In this document: one piece after another, positions 15,690 through 25,330 of the stretch | Layout: every line of letters starts with the position of its first letter | How positions within the stretch are numbered: position 1 is the stretch's first letter | Assembly: GCF_019924045.1 (NCBI RefSeq) | Contig: NZ_JAHXBN010000009.1 | Coordinates: forward strand, 1 to 64,000 | Origin: Dyadobacter fermentans | GTDB taxonomy: Bacteria > Bacteroidota > Bacteroidia > Cytophagales > Spirosomataceae | DNA: 64,000 nt | Direction of reading: 5' to 3' | The notes under the pieces: model-generated | Told to the model about the DNA's origin: nothing | Seen by the model: only the letters and a program-made list of their open reading frames with translations | The model's database searches: none | Made by a program: the position numbers and the translations under genes

Positions 15690-16637
15690 ATGAACCGTTT
15701 CGACCGCATTACAGCCATCCTGATCCAGCTTCAATCCCGTAAAATTGTCAAAGCCCAGGACCTGGCCGAACGCTTCGAGATCAGTCTGCGGACGGTATAC
15801 CGTGACATTAATTCGCTCGCCGAGGCGGGCGTACCCATCATAGGCGAGGCAGGCGTGGGCTATTCCATCATGGATGGCTACCGCCTGCCTCCCGTTATGT
15901 TCACCAAGGAAGAGGCGCGTACATTCATTACCGCTGAGAAGCTGATGGAGAAGTTCACCGATTTTTCGACGCAATCGCATTACCAGGCGGCGATGTACAA
16001 GATCAAAGCCGTGCTGAGAAGTACCGAAAAATCGATGGTGGAGAACCTCGAAAACCACATTGAAGTACGAAGCAGGCCGCGGGCATTTCATCAGCCCAAC
16101 AGCAATACGCTCGATATCCTGCTTAATAGTATTTCGGAACGCAAGATTGCTAAAATCCTCTACGTAGCGCTGAGCGCCGCCGAACCGGTGGAGCGGGTGA
16201 TCGAGCCGGTGGGTATTTACCATGAAAACAATTATTGGTATACCATCGCCTTCTGCCACCTTCGCAACGATTACCGCAATTTCCGCTCCGACCGCATCCT
16301 GCAATGCGACGTTACCGAGCGTCCGTTTCAGCACAAGCATGCCCCGCTGAAAGACTTCATGCACGATAGCTGGGAGAATGACAACATGCGCCTCGTACGC
16401 GTGCGGGTGGACAAGCGCGTGGCGCGTTACATTCGCGAGCAACGCAACTATTACGGCTTCGCTTCCGAAACCGAACATGACGATTACATTGAAATGACCT
16501 TCCTCAGCGCATCGCTCGAAGGCTTTGCCAGGTGGTACATGATGATCGCCCCCGAAGCCTGCATTATGGAGCCCGAGGCTCTCAAAACGATCGTGCGGCA
16601 GCTTTCTGAAAAAATTCTGGAAAATCTCAGTCACTGA
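15690..16637 (+). CDS. YafY-type HTH and WYL domain transcriptional regulator
   Basis: This 315-residue regulator starts MNRFDRITAILIQLQSRKIV with an N-terminal HTH_11/DeoR-like helix-turn-helix (VKAQDLAERFEISLRTVYRD). Its WYL domain contains NNYWYTIAFCHLRNDYRNFR and DRI, followed by the WYL C-terminal extension. WYL domains bind ligands, in some cases nucleic acids, and control stress and defence genes. The DinB gene on the same strand, 68 bp downstream, is probably a target or partner, as in many Bacteroidota. A GTG at 15663 is an alternative start. A TGACA/TGTCA dyad lies just after its stop. Confidence 0.88.
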   Translation: MNRFDRITAILIQLQSRKIVKAQDLAERFEISLRTVYRDINSLAEAGVPIIGEAGVGYSIMDGYRLPPVMFTKEEARTFITAEKLMEKFTDFSTQSHYQAAMYKIKAVLRSTEKSMVENLENHIEVRSRPRAFHQPNSNTLDILLNSISERKIAKILYVALSAAEPVERVIEPVGIYHENNYWYTIAFCHLRNDYRNFRSDRILQCDVTERPFQHKHAPLKDFMHDSWENDNMRLVRVRVDKRVARYIREQRNYYGFASETEHDDYIEMTFLSASLEGFARWYMMIAPEACIMEPEALKTIVRQLSEKILENLSH

Positions 16638-16647
16638 CAATCCCTAC

Positions 16648-16663
16648 TGACACAGGGCTGTCA
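16648..16663. promoter_or_regulatory. TGACA-n6-TGTCA dyad before the DinB gene
   Basis: A perfect inverted repeat, TGACA (16648-16652) and TGTCA (16659-16663), is separated by 6 bp. It lies 43 bp before the DinB ATG and 10 bp after the WYL-regulator stop, and is a reasonable operator candidate for that regulator. Confidence 0.4.
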
Positions 16664-16705
16664 CAGGCATCTGTTTTCTTTGTATTGCACTTAAACAAAG
16701 AAGAT

Positions 16706-17230
16706 ATGTCAGCCACAATTGAAATTCCGACCGCAGAAAAAAGTTTGGCCTATGCGATGAAAAATTTCGCAGATTACAACCACTGGGCCAACTGCACTTT
16801 GGTGAACTGGTTGCGTACAAAACCGGCCGAAATCCTCGAAACGGAGCTAAAATCAAGCTTTACGACTATCCGGCTGACGCTCATCCATATCCTTGAAACG
16901 CAGCGTTACTGGTACTCAATCCTCCATCCGGGGAGCCATTATAGCGGCCAGGATTTCGATGGAGACCTCGAATCGACATTTGATACACTTATAGCGCAAT
17001 CTCAGGCGCTTGCGGAATACGTGGAAACCCTTACTGCCGAACAAATCCAGAGCGAGACGCTCGTAGAAAGTCCTTGGTTCCAATGCAACTTTCCTAACTT
17101 CGAGTACATCATGCACGTCGTGAACCACACTACCTATCACCGCGGGCAGATCATCACCATGGGACGCAACCTGGGTTTCACTGATGCCCCGATGACCGAT
17201 TACAATTTTTACAATGTCATGGCTAAATAA
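16706..17230 (+). CDS. DinB-family metal-binding four-helix protein
   Basis: The 174-residue protein has the DinB/YfiT-like layout. H61 in helix 2 (LTLIHILETQRYWY) and the paired H141 and H145 in HVVNHTTYHRGQ are the usual three-histidine metal site. Family members include thiol-transferases, such as bacillithiol and mycothiol S-transferases, and damage-inducible proteins. The thiol partner in this organism cannot be deduced. Start at 16706 (MSATIEIPTAEKS) is preferred over 16685. It probably responds to the WYL regulator encoded just upstream. Confidence 0.88.
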   Translation: MSATIEIPTAEKSLAYAMKNFADYNHWANCTLVNWLRTKPAEILETELKSSFTTIRLTLIHILETQRYWYSILHPGSHYSGQDFDGDLESTFDTLIAQSQALAEYVETLTAEQIQSETLVESPWFQCNFPNFEYIMHVVNHTTYHRGQIITMGRNLGFTDAPMTDYNFYNVMAK

Positions 17231-17278
17231 ATTGGCAGCATCGGAAACCCACGACGCCCGGTTTTTGTAATGCTGTTT

Positions 17279-17809
17279 ATGAAACACATTCACATACTGG
17301 GCATTTCGGGCAGCTTGCGCGCCGACTCCACCAATACCATCATCCTAAAAACCTTGGGAAGCACCCTGCCTTCCGACATCACATTTGAAATTTTCGAAGG
17401 CCTGGATGAAATCGTGCATTTCTCTCCGGGCCTTCCTGATACTGAGCCGGTGACCCGCTTCAAAGCTGCTATTGCCAAAGCCGACGCAGTGGTGTTCTGC
17501 ACGCCCGAATACGCATTCGGCGTACCGGGCACGCTCAAAAACGCCCTGGACTGGACCGTCGGCACAGGCGACCTGAACGACAAGCCGGTGTCGGCCATCA
17601 GTGCCTCTCCGCTCAATTCCGGCGGTAACAATGCCCTGGCGTCACTATTACTTACCCTGACGGCACTAGGCATGAAAAAAAATGACGCTTCTGCGCTGTC
17701 CATTCCGAACGTCAAAGGGAAAATTACGGAAGGCCGTGTAATAGACGCACATACGCTCAACGAGCTCAGAATACAATGCGCTAATCTGCTAAGCCTGATC
17801 GGGAGTTAA
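17279..17809 (+). CDS. NADPH-dependent FMN reductase family protein
   Basis: The 176-residue flavodoxin-fold protein carries the FMN phosphate loop GISGSLRADSTNT near the start, and the FMN ring-binding segment TPEYAFGVPGTLKNALDW at ~80-97. It would reduce FMN or quinones with NAD(P)H. Such enzymes can supply FMNH2 to LLM-class monooxygenases like the one encoded 1.6 kb upstream, though a functional link is only inferred. The ATG at 17279 is preferred over 17270, which adds three residues. Confidence 0.9.
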   Translation: MKHIHILGISGSLRADSTNTIILKTLGSTLPSDITFEIFEGLDEIVHFSPGLPDTEPVTRFKAAIAKADAVVFCTPEYAFGVPGTLKNALDWTVGTGDLNDKPVSAISASPLNSGGNNALASLLLTLTALGMKKNDASALSIPNVKGKITEGRVIDAHTLNELRIQCANLLSLIGS

Positions 17810-19213
<1,404 letters not shown>

Positions 19214-19318
19214 TGATTGAATGATCCGCCGTGGAACGGGAATGACTGAATGATGAATGATTGAATGATTGAATGACCGAATGATTGAATGGTTGAATAA
19301 TTGAATAATTGAACGGAG
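19214..19318 (+). repeat. GAATGATT octamer array with GATCCGCCGTGGAACGGG module (left arm)
   Basis: Consecutive 8-bp units (GAATGATT, GAATGACC, GAATGGTT, GAATAATT) follow one copy of GATCCGCCGTGGAACGGG (19223-19240). The same module in the opposite orientation occurs at 19554-19572 and 19592-19610, and again near 41140-41227, so this is the left arm of an inverted structure. No gene is seen from 19214 to 19634. Confidence 0.8.
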
Positions 19319-19345
19319 TACGGGAATGGAAACTTCCGGCTGAAT

Positions 19346-19525
19346 AATCGCGTAGCGATGTAATATTGGTAGCAGATCAAATGACAAACCGTTTCGAAAA
19401 TGCCCTTGGGCATGTAACAACAGAGCATCATTGATAATGCCGATGCGGTGTTGTTGCATCCCTGGCGGGATTTCGAAACGGTTTGTTGCCGGTTTGCTAC
19501 CAACATTACATGCCTAACGGCATTT
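19346..19525. repeat. REP-like imperfect hairpin element, copy 1
   Basis: The element starts with CGTAGCGATGTAATATTGGT (19351-19370) and ends with CTACCAACATTACATGCC and a TAACGGCAT tail (19497-19525), which are near-complementary. Inside, AAACCGTTTCGAAA (19386-19399) and TTTCGAAACGGTTT (19471-19484) form a perfect 14-bp stem, and GTTGCATCCCTGGCGGGAT is one arm of a smaller hairpin. The same words recur at 35532-35653 and 35844-35915. Such repeats resemble REP/BIME sequences mobilised by Y1 transposases. Confidence 0.75.
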
Positions 19526-19550
19526 CCCCATCCCCAGCGCCTTTTTGATC

Positions 19551-19612
19551 ATTCCCCGTTCCACGGCGGATCATTCGGTCATTCAGTCATTCCCCGTTCC
19601 ACGGCGGATCAT
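19551..19612 (-). repeat. Octamer and CCCCGTTCCACGGCGGATC array (right arm)
   Basis: Two copies of CCCCGTTCCACGGCGGATC (19554-19572, 19592-19610) alternate with CATTCGGT/CATTCAGT octamers, the reverse complement of the array at 19214-19318. The core CCGTTCCACGG can itself fold. The two arms flank the REP-like hairpin between the convergent metY and oligopeptidase genes. Confidence 0.8.
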
Positions 19613-19634
19613 TCATCATCCTATCGTTGGAGCC

Positions 19635-21779
19635 TTATTCACTAATGCCTTCCAGCGCGAACATAAACGCGAACTGCAAGGCGATCTCCTTCAAATAATC
19701 GAACCGTCCCGAAGCGCCGCCGTGACCGGCTTCCATGTTCGTCTTTAAAAGGAGTACATTCTTGTCCGTTTTATGTGTTCGAAGGCGGGCTACCCATTTG
19801 GCGGGCTCGAAATACTGCACCTGGCTGTCGTGCAAGCCCGTGGTAATGAGCATATTCGGATAGGCTTTTTTCTCCACGTTGTCATACGGAGAATAGGACT
19901 TCATGTAGTCGTACGCGTCCTTGTTTTTAGGGTTACCCCATTCATCAAACTCATTGGTGGTTAGCGGAATACTTTCGTCCAGCATCGTCGTTACCACATC
20001 CACAAACGGCACGTCGGCGATGACGCCGCGCCACAGATCGGGGCGCATGTTACTGATCGCTCCCATAAGCAAGCCGCCCGCACTACCGCCTTCCGCGAAC
20101 AAATGGCCTTTGGAAGTGTAATTTTCCTTGATCAGATATTCCGCACAGTCGATGAAATCGTTGAATGTGTTCTTTTTCTTAAACATTTTACCGTCCTCAT
20201 ACCATTGCCGTCCCATTTCCTGCCCGCCGCGTATGTGCGCGAGCGCGTATATGAACCCGCGGTTGAGCAGGCTCAGGCGCGTGCTGCTGAATGCTGCGTC
20301 CATGCTATTGCCATAAGAGCCATATGCGTAGAGCAAAAGCGGTGTCTCCGCGCTTTTTGGCGTACCTTTTTTGTACACCACCGAGATAGGCACCTTCACA
20401 CCGTCGCGCACCGTCGCACACAAACGCTCCGTCACATATTCCTCCGGATTATAGCCTCCTACCACTTCCTGGCGTTTTTTCAGCTCCTTGTCGCGCGTTT
20501 CCATGTTGTAGTCGTACACCGAGCTAGGCGTGGTGAGCGAAGTGTAGATGTAGCGCAGGTTCGAGCTGTTGTATTCCGGGTTGGAGCCGGCATACGCCGT
20601 GTAGGCAGGCTCGCCGAAATCCACGTAATGTTCCTTATTTGTATGGATATTGCGGATACGAAGCTGCAAAAGACCATTTTTACGCTCTGTAATCACCAGG
20701 TAGTCCCTGAAAACATCGATACCTTCGAGCAGCACATCCGCGCGGTTGGGGATCACTTCTTTCCAGTTTTCGACACCGGTTTTACCTACCGGCGTTTCCA
20801 TCAACCTGAAATTCAACGCATCTTTATTGGTCACGATCAGGAACTTATCGCCCTGATGGTCAACATCATATAACACATCCTTCATCCGCGGCTGGAACAC
20901 TTCGAACTTCCCTTCCGGCCTGTCGGCATCGAGGATCAGATATTCCGACGACATCGTAGCCGAGGAGGCGATCACAATGTATTTATCCGATTTCGTCTTC
21001 CCTACCCCTATATAATTGCTCTTGTCCTTCTCATTATAAACTACAACGTCCTTTTTCGAATCCGTTCCGAGCGTGTGGCGTTTGATCTTCTCGCTCAGGA
21101 GCGTTTTGGGATTGGTGGCAGTGTAAAACAGCGTTTTGTTATCATTTCCCCATTCCGAGCCGCCACTTGCAGGGTAAATCTTGTCGGCAAAATGCTCGCC
21201 GGTTTCGAGGTTCTTAATGTAGAGGGTGTATTGCCTTCTGGATACGGTGTCGACGCCGTAAGCCAGCAGCTTATTGTCCGGACTTACATTGAAACCCACC
21301 GCTGAATAATATGGATGCCCCTCCGCCATTTTATCGACGTCGAGCAGGACCTCCTCCGCGGCTTCGAGTGAACCTTTCTTGCGGCAATATTTGAAATACT
21401 GCTCCCCTTCCTCGCTGCGGGTGTAGTACCAATACCCATTGCTGAACACCGGCACCGACTCATCCTTCTCCTTGATCCGCCCCTTCATTTCCGAGAACAG
21501 TGCTTCCTGGAACTTCGCGGTACCCGCCATCATCGTGTCGGTGTAGGCATTCTCGGCTTTCAGATATTCTACGACTTTGTCGCTATCGGGGCCTTCCCGA
21601 AAGAAGTCGCCCATCCAGTAATATTCGTCATTTCGCTTGTCGCCATGCATTCCGGTTTCATGGTCTTTCATTGTTGCTACGGGAGGTGTGGCCCCCGGCC
21701 ATTGATATGCTTGTTTCACGGGTTTGTTTTGGTTACACGAAAAAATGATAACAGCTAAAAGTAAGAAATTTTTCCTCAT
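19635..21779 (-). CDS. S9A prolyl oligopeptidase / oligopeptidase B-like lipoprotein
   Basis: The 714-residue product has a lipoprotein signal (MRKNFLLLAVIIFSC, Cys15 after FS). A seven-bladed propeller domain (~75-450) and an alpha/beta-hydrolase peptidase domain follow. The catalytic triad is visible: S566 in EGGSAGG, D651 in TTGLHDSQV and H686 in EAGHGG. RGGQEMGRQWYEDGK is the usual oligopeptidase B/S9A segment. It would cleave short peptides, after prolyl or basic residues depending on subtype, at the cell envelope. It faces metY across the repeat-rich gap, and its upstream side is a 470-bp AT-rich region. Confidence 0.92.
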   Translation of the reverse strand: MRKNFLLLAVIIFSCNQNKPVKQAYQWPGATPPVATMKDHETGMHGDKRNDEYYWMGDFFREGPDSDKVVEYLKAENAYTDTMMAGTAKFQEALFSEMKGRIKEKDESVPVFSNGYWYYTRSEEGEQYFKYCRKKGSLEAAEEVLLDVDKMAEGHPYYSAVGFNVSPDNKLLAYGVDTVSRRQYTLYIKNLETGEHFADKIYPASGGSEWGNDNKTLFYTATNPKTLLSEKIKRHTLGTDSKKDVVVYNEKDKSNYIGVGKTKSDKYIVIASSATMSSEYLILDADRPEGKFEVFQPRMKDVLYDVDHQGDKFLIVTNKDALNFRLMETPVGKTGVENWKEVIPNRADVLLEGIDVFRDYLVITERKNGLLQLRIRNIHTNKEHYVDFGEPAYTAYAGSNPEYNSSNLRYIYTSLTTPSSVYDYNMETRDKELKKRQEVVGGYNPEEYVTERLCATVRDGVKVPISVVYKKGTPKSAETPLLLYAYGSYGNSMDAAFSSTRLSLLNRGFIYALAHIRGGQEMGRQWYEDGKMFKKKNTFNDFIDCAEYLIKENYTSKGHLFAEGGSAGGLLMGAISNMRPDLWRGVIADVPFVDVVTTMLDESIPLTTNEFDEWGNPKNKDAYDYMKSYSPYDNVEKKAYPNMLITTGLHDSQVQYFEPAKWVARLRTHKTDKNVLLLKTNMEAGHGGASGRFDYLKEIALQFAFMFALEGISE

Positions 21780-22253
21780 ATGCAGGATTGGGTTATGGAT
21801 GGCTGGTTGTCAGTTAATTACATATTTACTCATGGTTAGTTTAATATTATTAGTATAATACTTTTAATATGAATATATTTTTTATAAGTACCTATCTTTC
21901 AATTCTTTTTATACTTTTAAAAATGGAATAGTTTAGTACTAACAAAATTTTAAGTAATTATTATAAATACCAACCTAATAATACTTTTAATAAGTAAAAA
22001 ATAACTTAAAGTACTTAGCTTTTAATACTTTTTATATGTTAAGAAAATACCTGAAATATTAAACTATCGATACACCCGCATGGTCGCGGCATGAATCGAT
22101 AGTATCATTCTTTTAAATTGCATAAAACATTTGATTAATATCAATAGTAATCCCCTTTCTATACTTCTCCTGCAAATCCATAAAAAAGCGCCCGCAAACC
22201 CCTTCCGTGGCGGCAGTTGCATTATATTTGAGTTTCGATCATAAACTTACCTC
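21780..22253. other. AT-rich intergenic island rich in TACTTTT words
   Basis: No gene is seen. Between about 21837 and 22075 the sequence is very AT-rich and repeats TAATACTTTTAAT (twice), TATACTTTTAAAA and TTAATACTTTTTATA, plus AGTAC. It resembles 1460-1860 and 35960-36005. It lies between the divergent oligopeptidase and polA genes and may hold both promoters. Confidence 0.5.
22223..22230 (+). promoter_or_regulatory. -7 element before polA
   Basis: TATATTTG fully matches TAnnTTTG and ends 23 bp before the polA ATG. No convincing -33 TTTG was found. Confidence 0.4.
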
Positions 22254-25157
22254 ATGGAAAAACCCGTTCACAAGCTATTCCTTCTGGACGCAATGGCCTT
22301 GATTTACAGGGCGCATTTCGCGTTCATCAAGGCGCCACGCATCACTTCAAAGGGACTGAATACCAGCGCCGTTTTCGGCTTCACCAACACACTGCTCGAA
22401 GTACTGCAAAAAGAGAAACCCACCCATATCGGCGTTGCATTTGATACCGCTGCGCCTACTTTCCGCCATGTTCAGTTCGAGGCATATAAAGCCCAGCGCG
22501 AGGCACAGCCGGAGGATATTACCGTGGCGATCCCGCTTGTGAAGCGGCTGCTCCGCGGCATGTGTATTCCCATTCTCGAAATGGACGGATACGAGGCCGA
22601 CGATATCATCGGTACCATTGCCAAAGAGGCGTCGCGGGAAGGTTTCGAGGTTTTCATGATGACACCCGACAAGGATTACGGGCAATTGGTCGAACAATAC
22701 GTACACATTTACAAGCCCGCATTCCTCGGCAAAGGCGCCGAAGTGCTGGGCGTTCAGGAAATACTCGACCGCTGGCAAATCCAGCGCATCGACCAGGTCA
22801 TCGATATTCTCGGTTTGATGGGCGATGCCGTCGATAATATCCCGGGGATTCCGGGCGTGGGCGAAAAAACGGCCCAGAAACTCATCCAGGAGTATGATAC
22901 GATCGAAAATCTGATCACACACGCCGATGAAATTAAGGGAAAACTCGGAGAAAAAGTACGCGAGAACTTCGATAAGGCCATTCTCAGCAAGCAACTTGCG
23001 ACGATCGACTGCAAAGTACCTGTGCCATTCGACGCCGAAGACCTGACCGTCTGCGCGCCAAATGCAGAGCTCATCGCAGAATTGTTCGACGAACTGGAAT
23101 TCAAAACGCTGAAAACCCGCATCCTGGGTGGTTCGGGCGGAACTCCTGCCGGATCGCTCGGAGCTTCTGCTCCGGGCGCGCGCACAGGCGCTCCGCAAGC
23201 CCGCAAAGCCACTTCCAAAGGGCAGCTCGACATTTTCGGCAACCCCACCGAAGAAATCGGCCAGCAACCGGCAGTCGTCAGCAGTGACCTGGCCGACGGC
23301 GAGCTCACCGAAGATACCGAGGGAATTCATATTCCCACCTCGAAAAGGACTATCGACAATACTTTCCACCGGTACCACACCGTGGATACACCCGAGCTTA
23401 TGACGAGCCTCGCGCATTACCTGGGCTTGCAGGAGGCATTTTGCTTCGATACCGAAACCACTTCGCTCGATACGACCGATGCCGAGTTGGTGGGCCTGTC
23501 GTTCTCCTACCTTGCCGGTGAGGCATTTTACATTCCCGTACCAGCCGACCAGGTCAAAGCACAGGAGATTGTAGAGCATTTCCGCGGTGTTTTTGAGAAT
23601 GAAAACATTGAGAAAATTGGTCAGAACATCAAATATGACCTCCTTGTGCTGAAAAATTACGGCATCGATGTCCGCGGGAAATTGAGTGACACCATGCTCG
23701 CGCATTATTTACTCCAACCGGATAAGCGCCACGGAATGGATATCCTGGCCGCTTCCTACCTGAACTACGAACCGGTGTCGATCACCGAACTGATCGGTAA
23801 AAAAGGTGGAAAGCAGGGCAATATGCGCGATGTAGCGATCCCCGAAATCACGCAATATGCGGGGGAAGATGCCGACATTACCTTCCAGCTGAATGCGATT
23901 TTCAGTCGCGAGCTGCCGAAAGTAAATGCGGCGAAGCTTTTCCATGAAGTGGAAATGCCGCTGACGAAGGTGCTGGCTTCCATGGAAAACACGGGTGTGC
24001 GGCTGGATATCAATGCATTGAAAGACATGTCGGCCGTGCTGGAATCCGATCTTCGTCAAACCGAATCGGAGATTTACGAAGCCGCGGGCCAGTCGTTCAA
24101 CATCAGCTCTCCGAAGCAGCTTGGCGAGATACTTTTCGAGAAAATGAAGCTGATCGACAAGCCTAAAAAGACCAAAACCGGGCAGTACGCTACGGGCGAA
24201 GAGATTCTCTCCGACCTGGAAGCCAACCACCTGATTGCCCGTAAAATATTGGATTACCGCGAGTTGCAGAAACTCAAATCGACCTACGTGGATGCATTAC
24301 CGACGATGGTAAGCAGCCGCACAGGTCGCATTCACACCTCTTACAACCAGGCCGTTGCGGCAACCGGGCGTTTAAGCTCCACCAATCCGAACCTGCAAAA
24401 CATCCCGATCCGCACCCCGCGCGGACGTGAGATCCGCAAGGCATTCGTACCCGATTCGGACGATTTCCAGATCCTTTCCGCGGATTATTCGCAGATCGAG
24501 CTGCGCATTATGGCGGCATTCAGCGGCGACGCGAGTATGACGGAGGCCTTCAATCAGGGCCGGGATATTCACGCTACCACCGCCAGCAAGGTGTTTTCGG
24601 TGCCGCTGGAGGAAGTAACCTCGGATATGCGCCGGAAGTCCAAAATGGTCAATTTTGGCATCATTTACGGCATTTCGGCATTCGGTCTCGCGCAGCGCCT
24701 GGGTATCCCGCGCGGGGAAGCGAGCGAGATCATCCGCGCCTATTTCGAGGAATTCCCCGCTGTGAAGGGGTACATGGACAAGGTCGTGAACGATGCCCGA
24801 GAACGCGAATATGTGGAGACCATCCTCGGCCGACGCCGGTACCTGCCGGATATCAATTCCCGCAACCAGACCAACCGCGGTTATGCCGAACGAAACGCGA
24901 TCAACGCCCCGATCCAGGGCTCTGCGGCCGATATGATCAAGGTTGCGATGATCAACATCCACGATTTCATGGCGCGCGAAAAGCTCAAATCCCGCATGAT
25001 CCTGCAAGTGCATGACGAATTGGTCTTCGACGCGCATTACAGCGAAATCGATTTACTGAAAGAGAAAGTGGACGAACTGATGCGCAATGCGATACCAATG
25101 GCCGTGAGAATGGAAACAGGCATTGGAGTCGGGGCTAACTGGCTGGAAGCGCATTGA
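22254..25157 (+). CDS. polA: DNA polymerase I
   Basis: At 967 residues it is slightly longer than E. coli PolA (928). Domains: 5'-3' flap exonuclease (~1-290; FLLDAMALIYRAHFA, MDGYEADDIIG, TPDKDYGQL and the helix-hairpin-helix DNIPGIPGVGEKTAQK), a glycine/alanine/proline-rich linker (~292-322), 3'-5' exonuclease (~385-560) with intact D399 and E401 in FCFDTETTSLD, and the family A polymerase (~580-967) with SADYSQIELRIMA and QVHDELVF. All three activities therefore appear intact. It fills gaps in repair and Okazaki maturation. It converges on susD across a polypurine/polypyrimidine inverted array. Confidence 0.97.
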   Translation: MEKPVHKLFLLDAMALIYRAHFAFIKAPRITSKGLNTSAVFGFTNTLLEVLQKEKPTHIGVAFDTAAPTFRHVQFEAYKAQREAQPEDITVAIPLVKRLLRGMCIPILEMDGYEADDIIGTIAKEASREGFEVFMMTPDKDYGQLVEQYVHIYKPAFLGKGAEVLGVQEILDRWQIQRIDQVIDILGLMGDAVDNIPGIPGVGEKTAQKLIQEYDTIENLITHADEIKGKLGEKVRENFDKAILSKQLATIDCKVPVPFDAEDLTVCAPNAELIAELFDELEFKTLKTRILGGSGGTPAGSLGASAPGARTGAPQARKATSKGQLDIFGNPTEEIGQQPAVVSSDLADGELTEDTEGIHIPTSKRTIDNTFHRYHTVDTPELMTSLAHYLGLQEAFCFDTETTSLDTTDAELVGLSFSYLAGEAFYIPVPADQVKAQEIVEHFRGVFENENIEKIGQNIKYDLLVLKNYGIDVRGKLSDTMLAHYLLQPDKRHGMDILAASYLNYEPVSITELIGKKGGKQGNMRDVAIPEITQYAGEDADITFQLNAIFSRELPKVNAAKLFHEVEMPLTKVLASMENTGVRLDINALKDMSAVLESDLRQTESEIYEAAGQSFNISSPKQLGEILFEKMKLIDKPKKTKTGQYATGEEILSDLEANHLIARKILDYRELQKLKSTYVDALPTMVSSRTGRIHTSYNQAVAATGRLSSTNPNLQNIPIRTPRGREIRKAFVPDSDDFQILSADYSQIELRIMAAFSGDASMTEAFNQGRDIHATTASKVFSVPLEEVTSDMRRKSKMVNFGIIYGISAFGLAQRLGIPRGEASEIIRAYFEEFPAVKGYMDKVVNDAREREYVETILGRRRYLPDINSRNQTNRGYAERNAINAPIQGSAADMIKVAMINIHDFMAREKLKSRMILQVHDELVFDAHYSEIDLLKEKVDELMRNAIPMAVRMETGIGVGANWLEAH

Positions 25158-25167
25158 TTTTTGGGAC

Positions 25168-25330
25168 GAAGGGAGGAAAGGGAGGAAGGGAGGATGGAGG
25201 AAAGGGAGGATGGGAGGATGGAGGAAAAGAAGCCATAAAAAACTCAGGAGGGGAAGAAAGAGCGGATTAAATCCCCCTTTCCTCCCCTTTCCTCCCCTTC
25301 ATCCCTTTCCTCCCTTTCCTCCCCTTCCTC
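25168..25330. repeat. Inverted polypurine/polypyrimidine array between polA and susD
   Basis: The left arm (25168-25231) is a run of GGGAGGA, TGGAGGA and AAGGGAGGA units. The right arm (25272-25330) is a matching run of TTTCCTCCCC and TTTCCTCCC units ending against the susD stop. The arms can pair in many registers and the mirror-like purine tracts could also form triplex DNA. The array sits between two convergent genes and may act as a transcription barrier. Confidence 0.8.
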
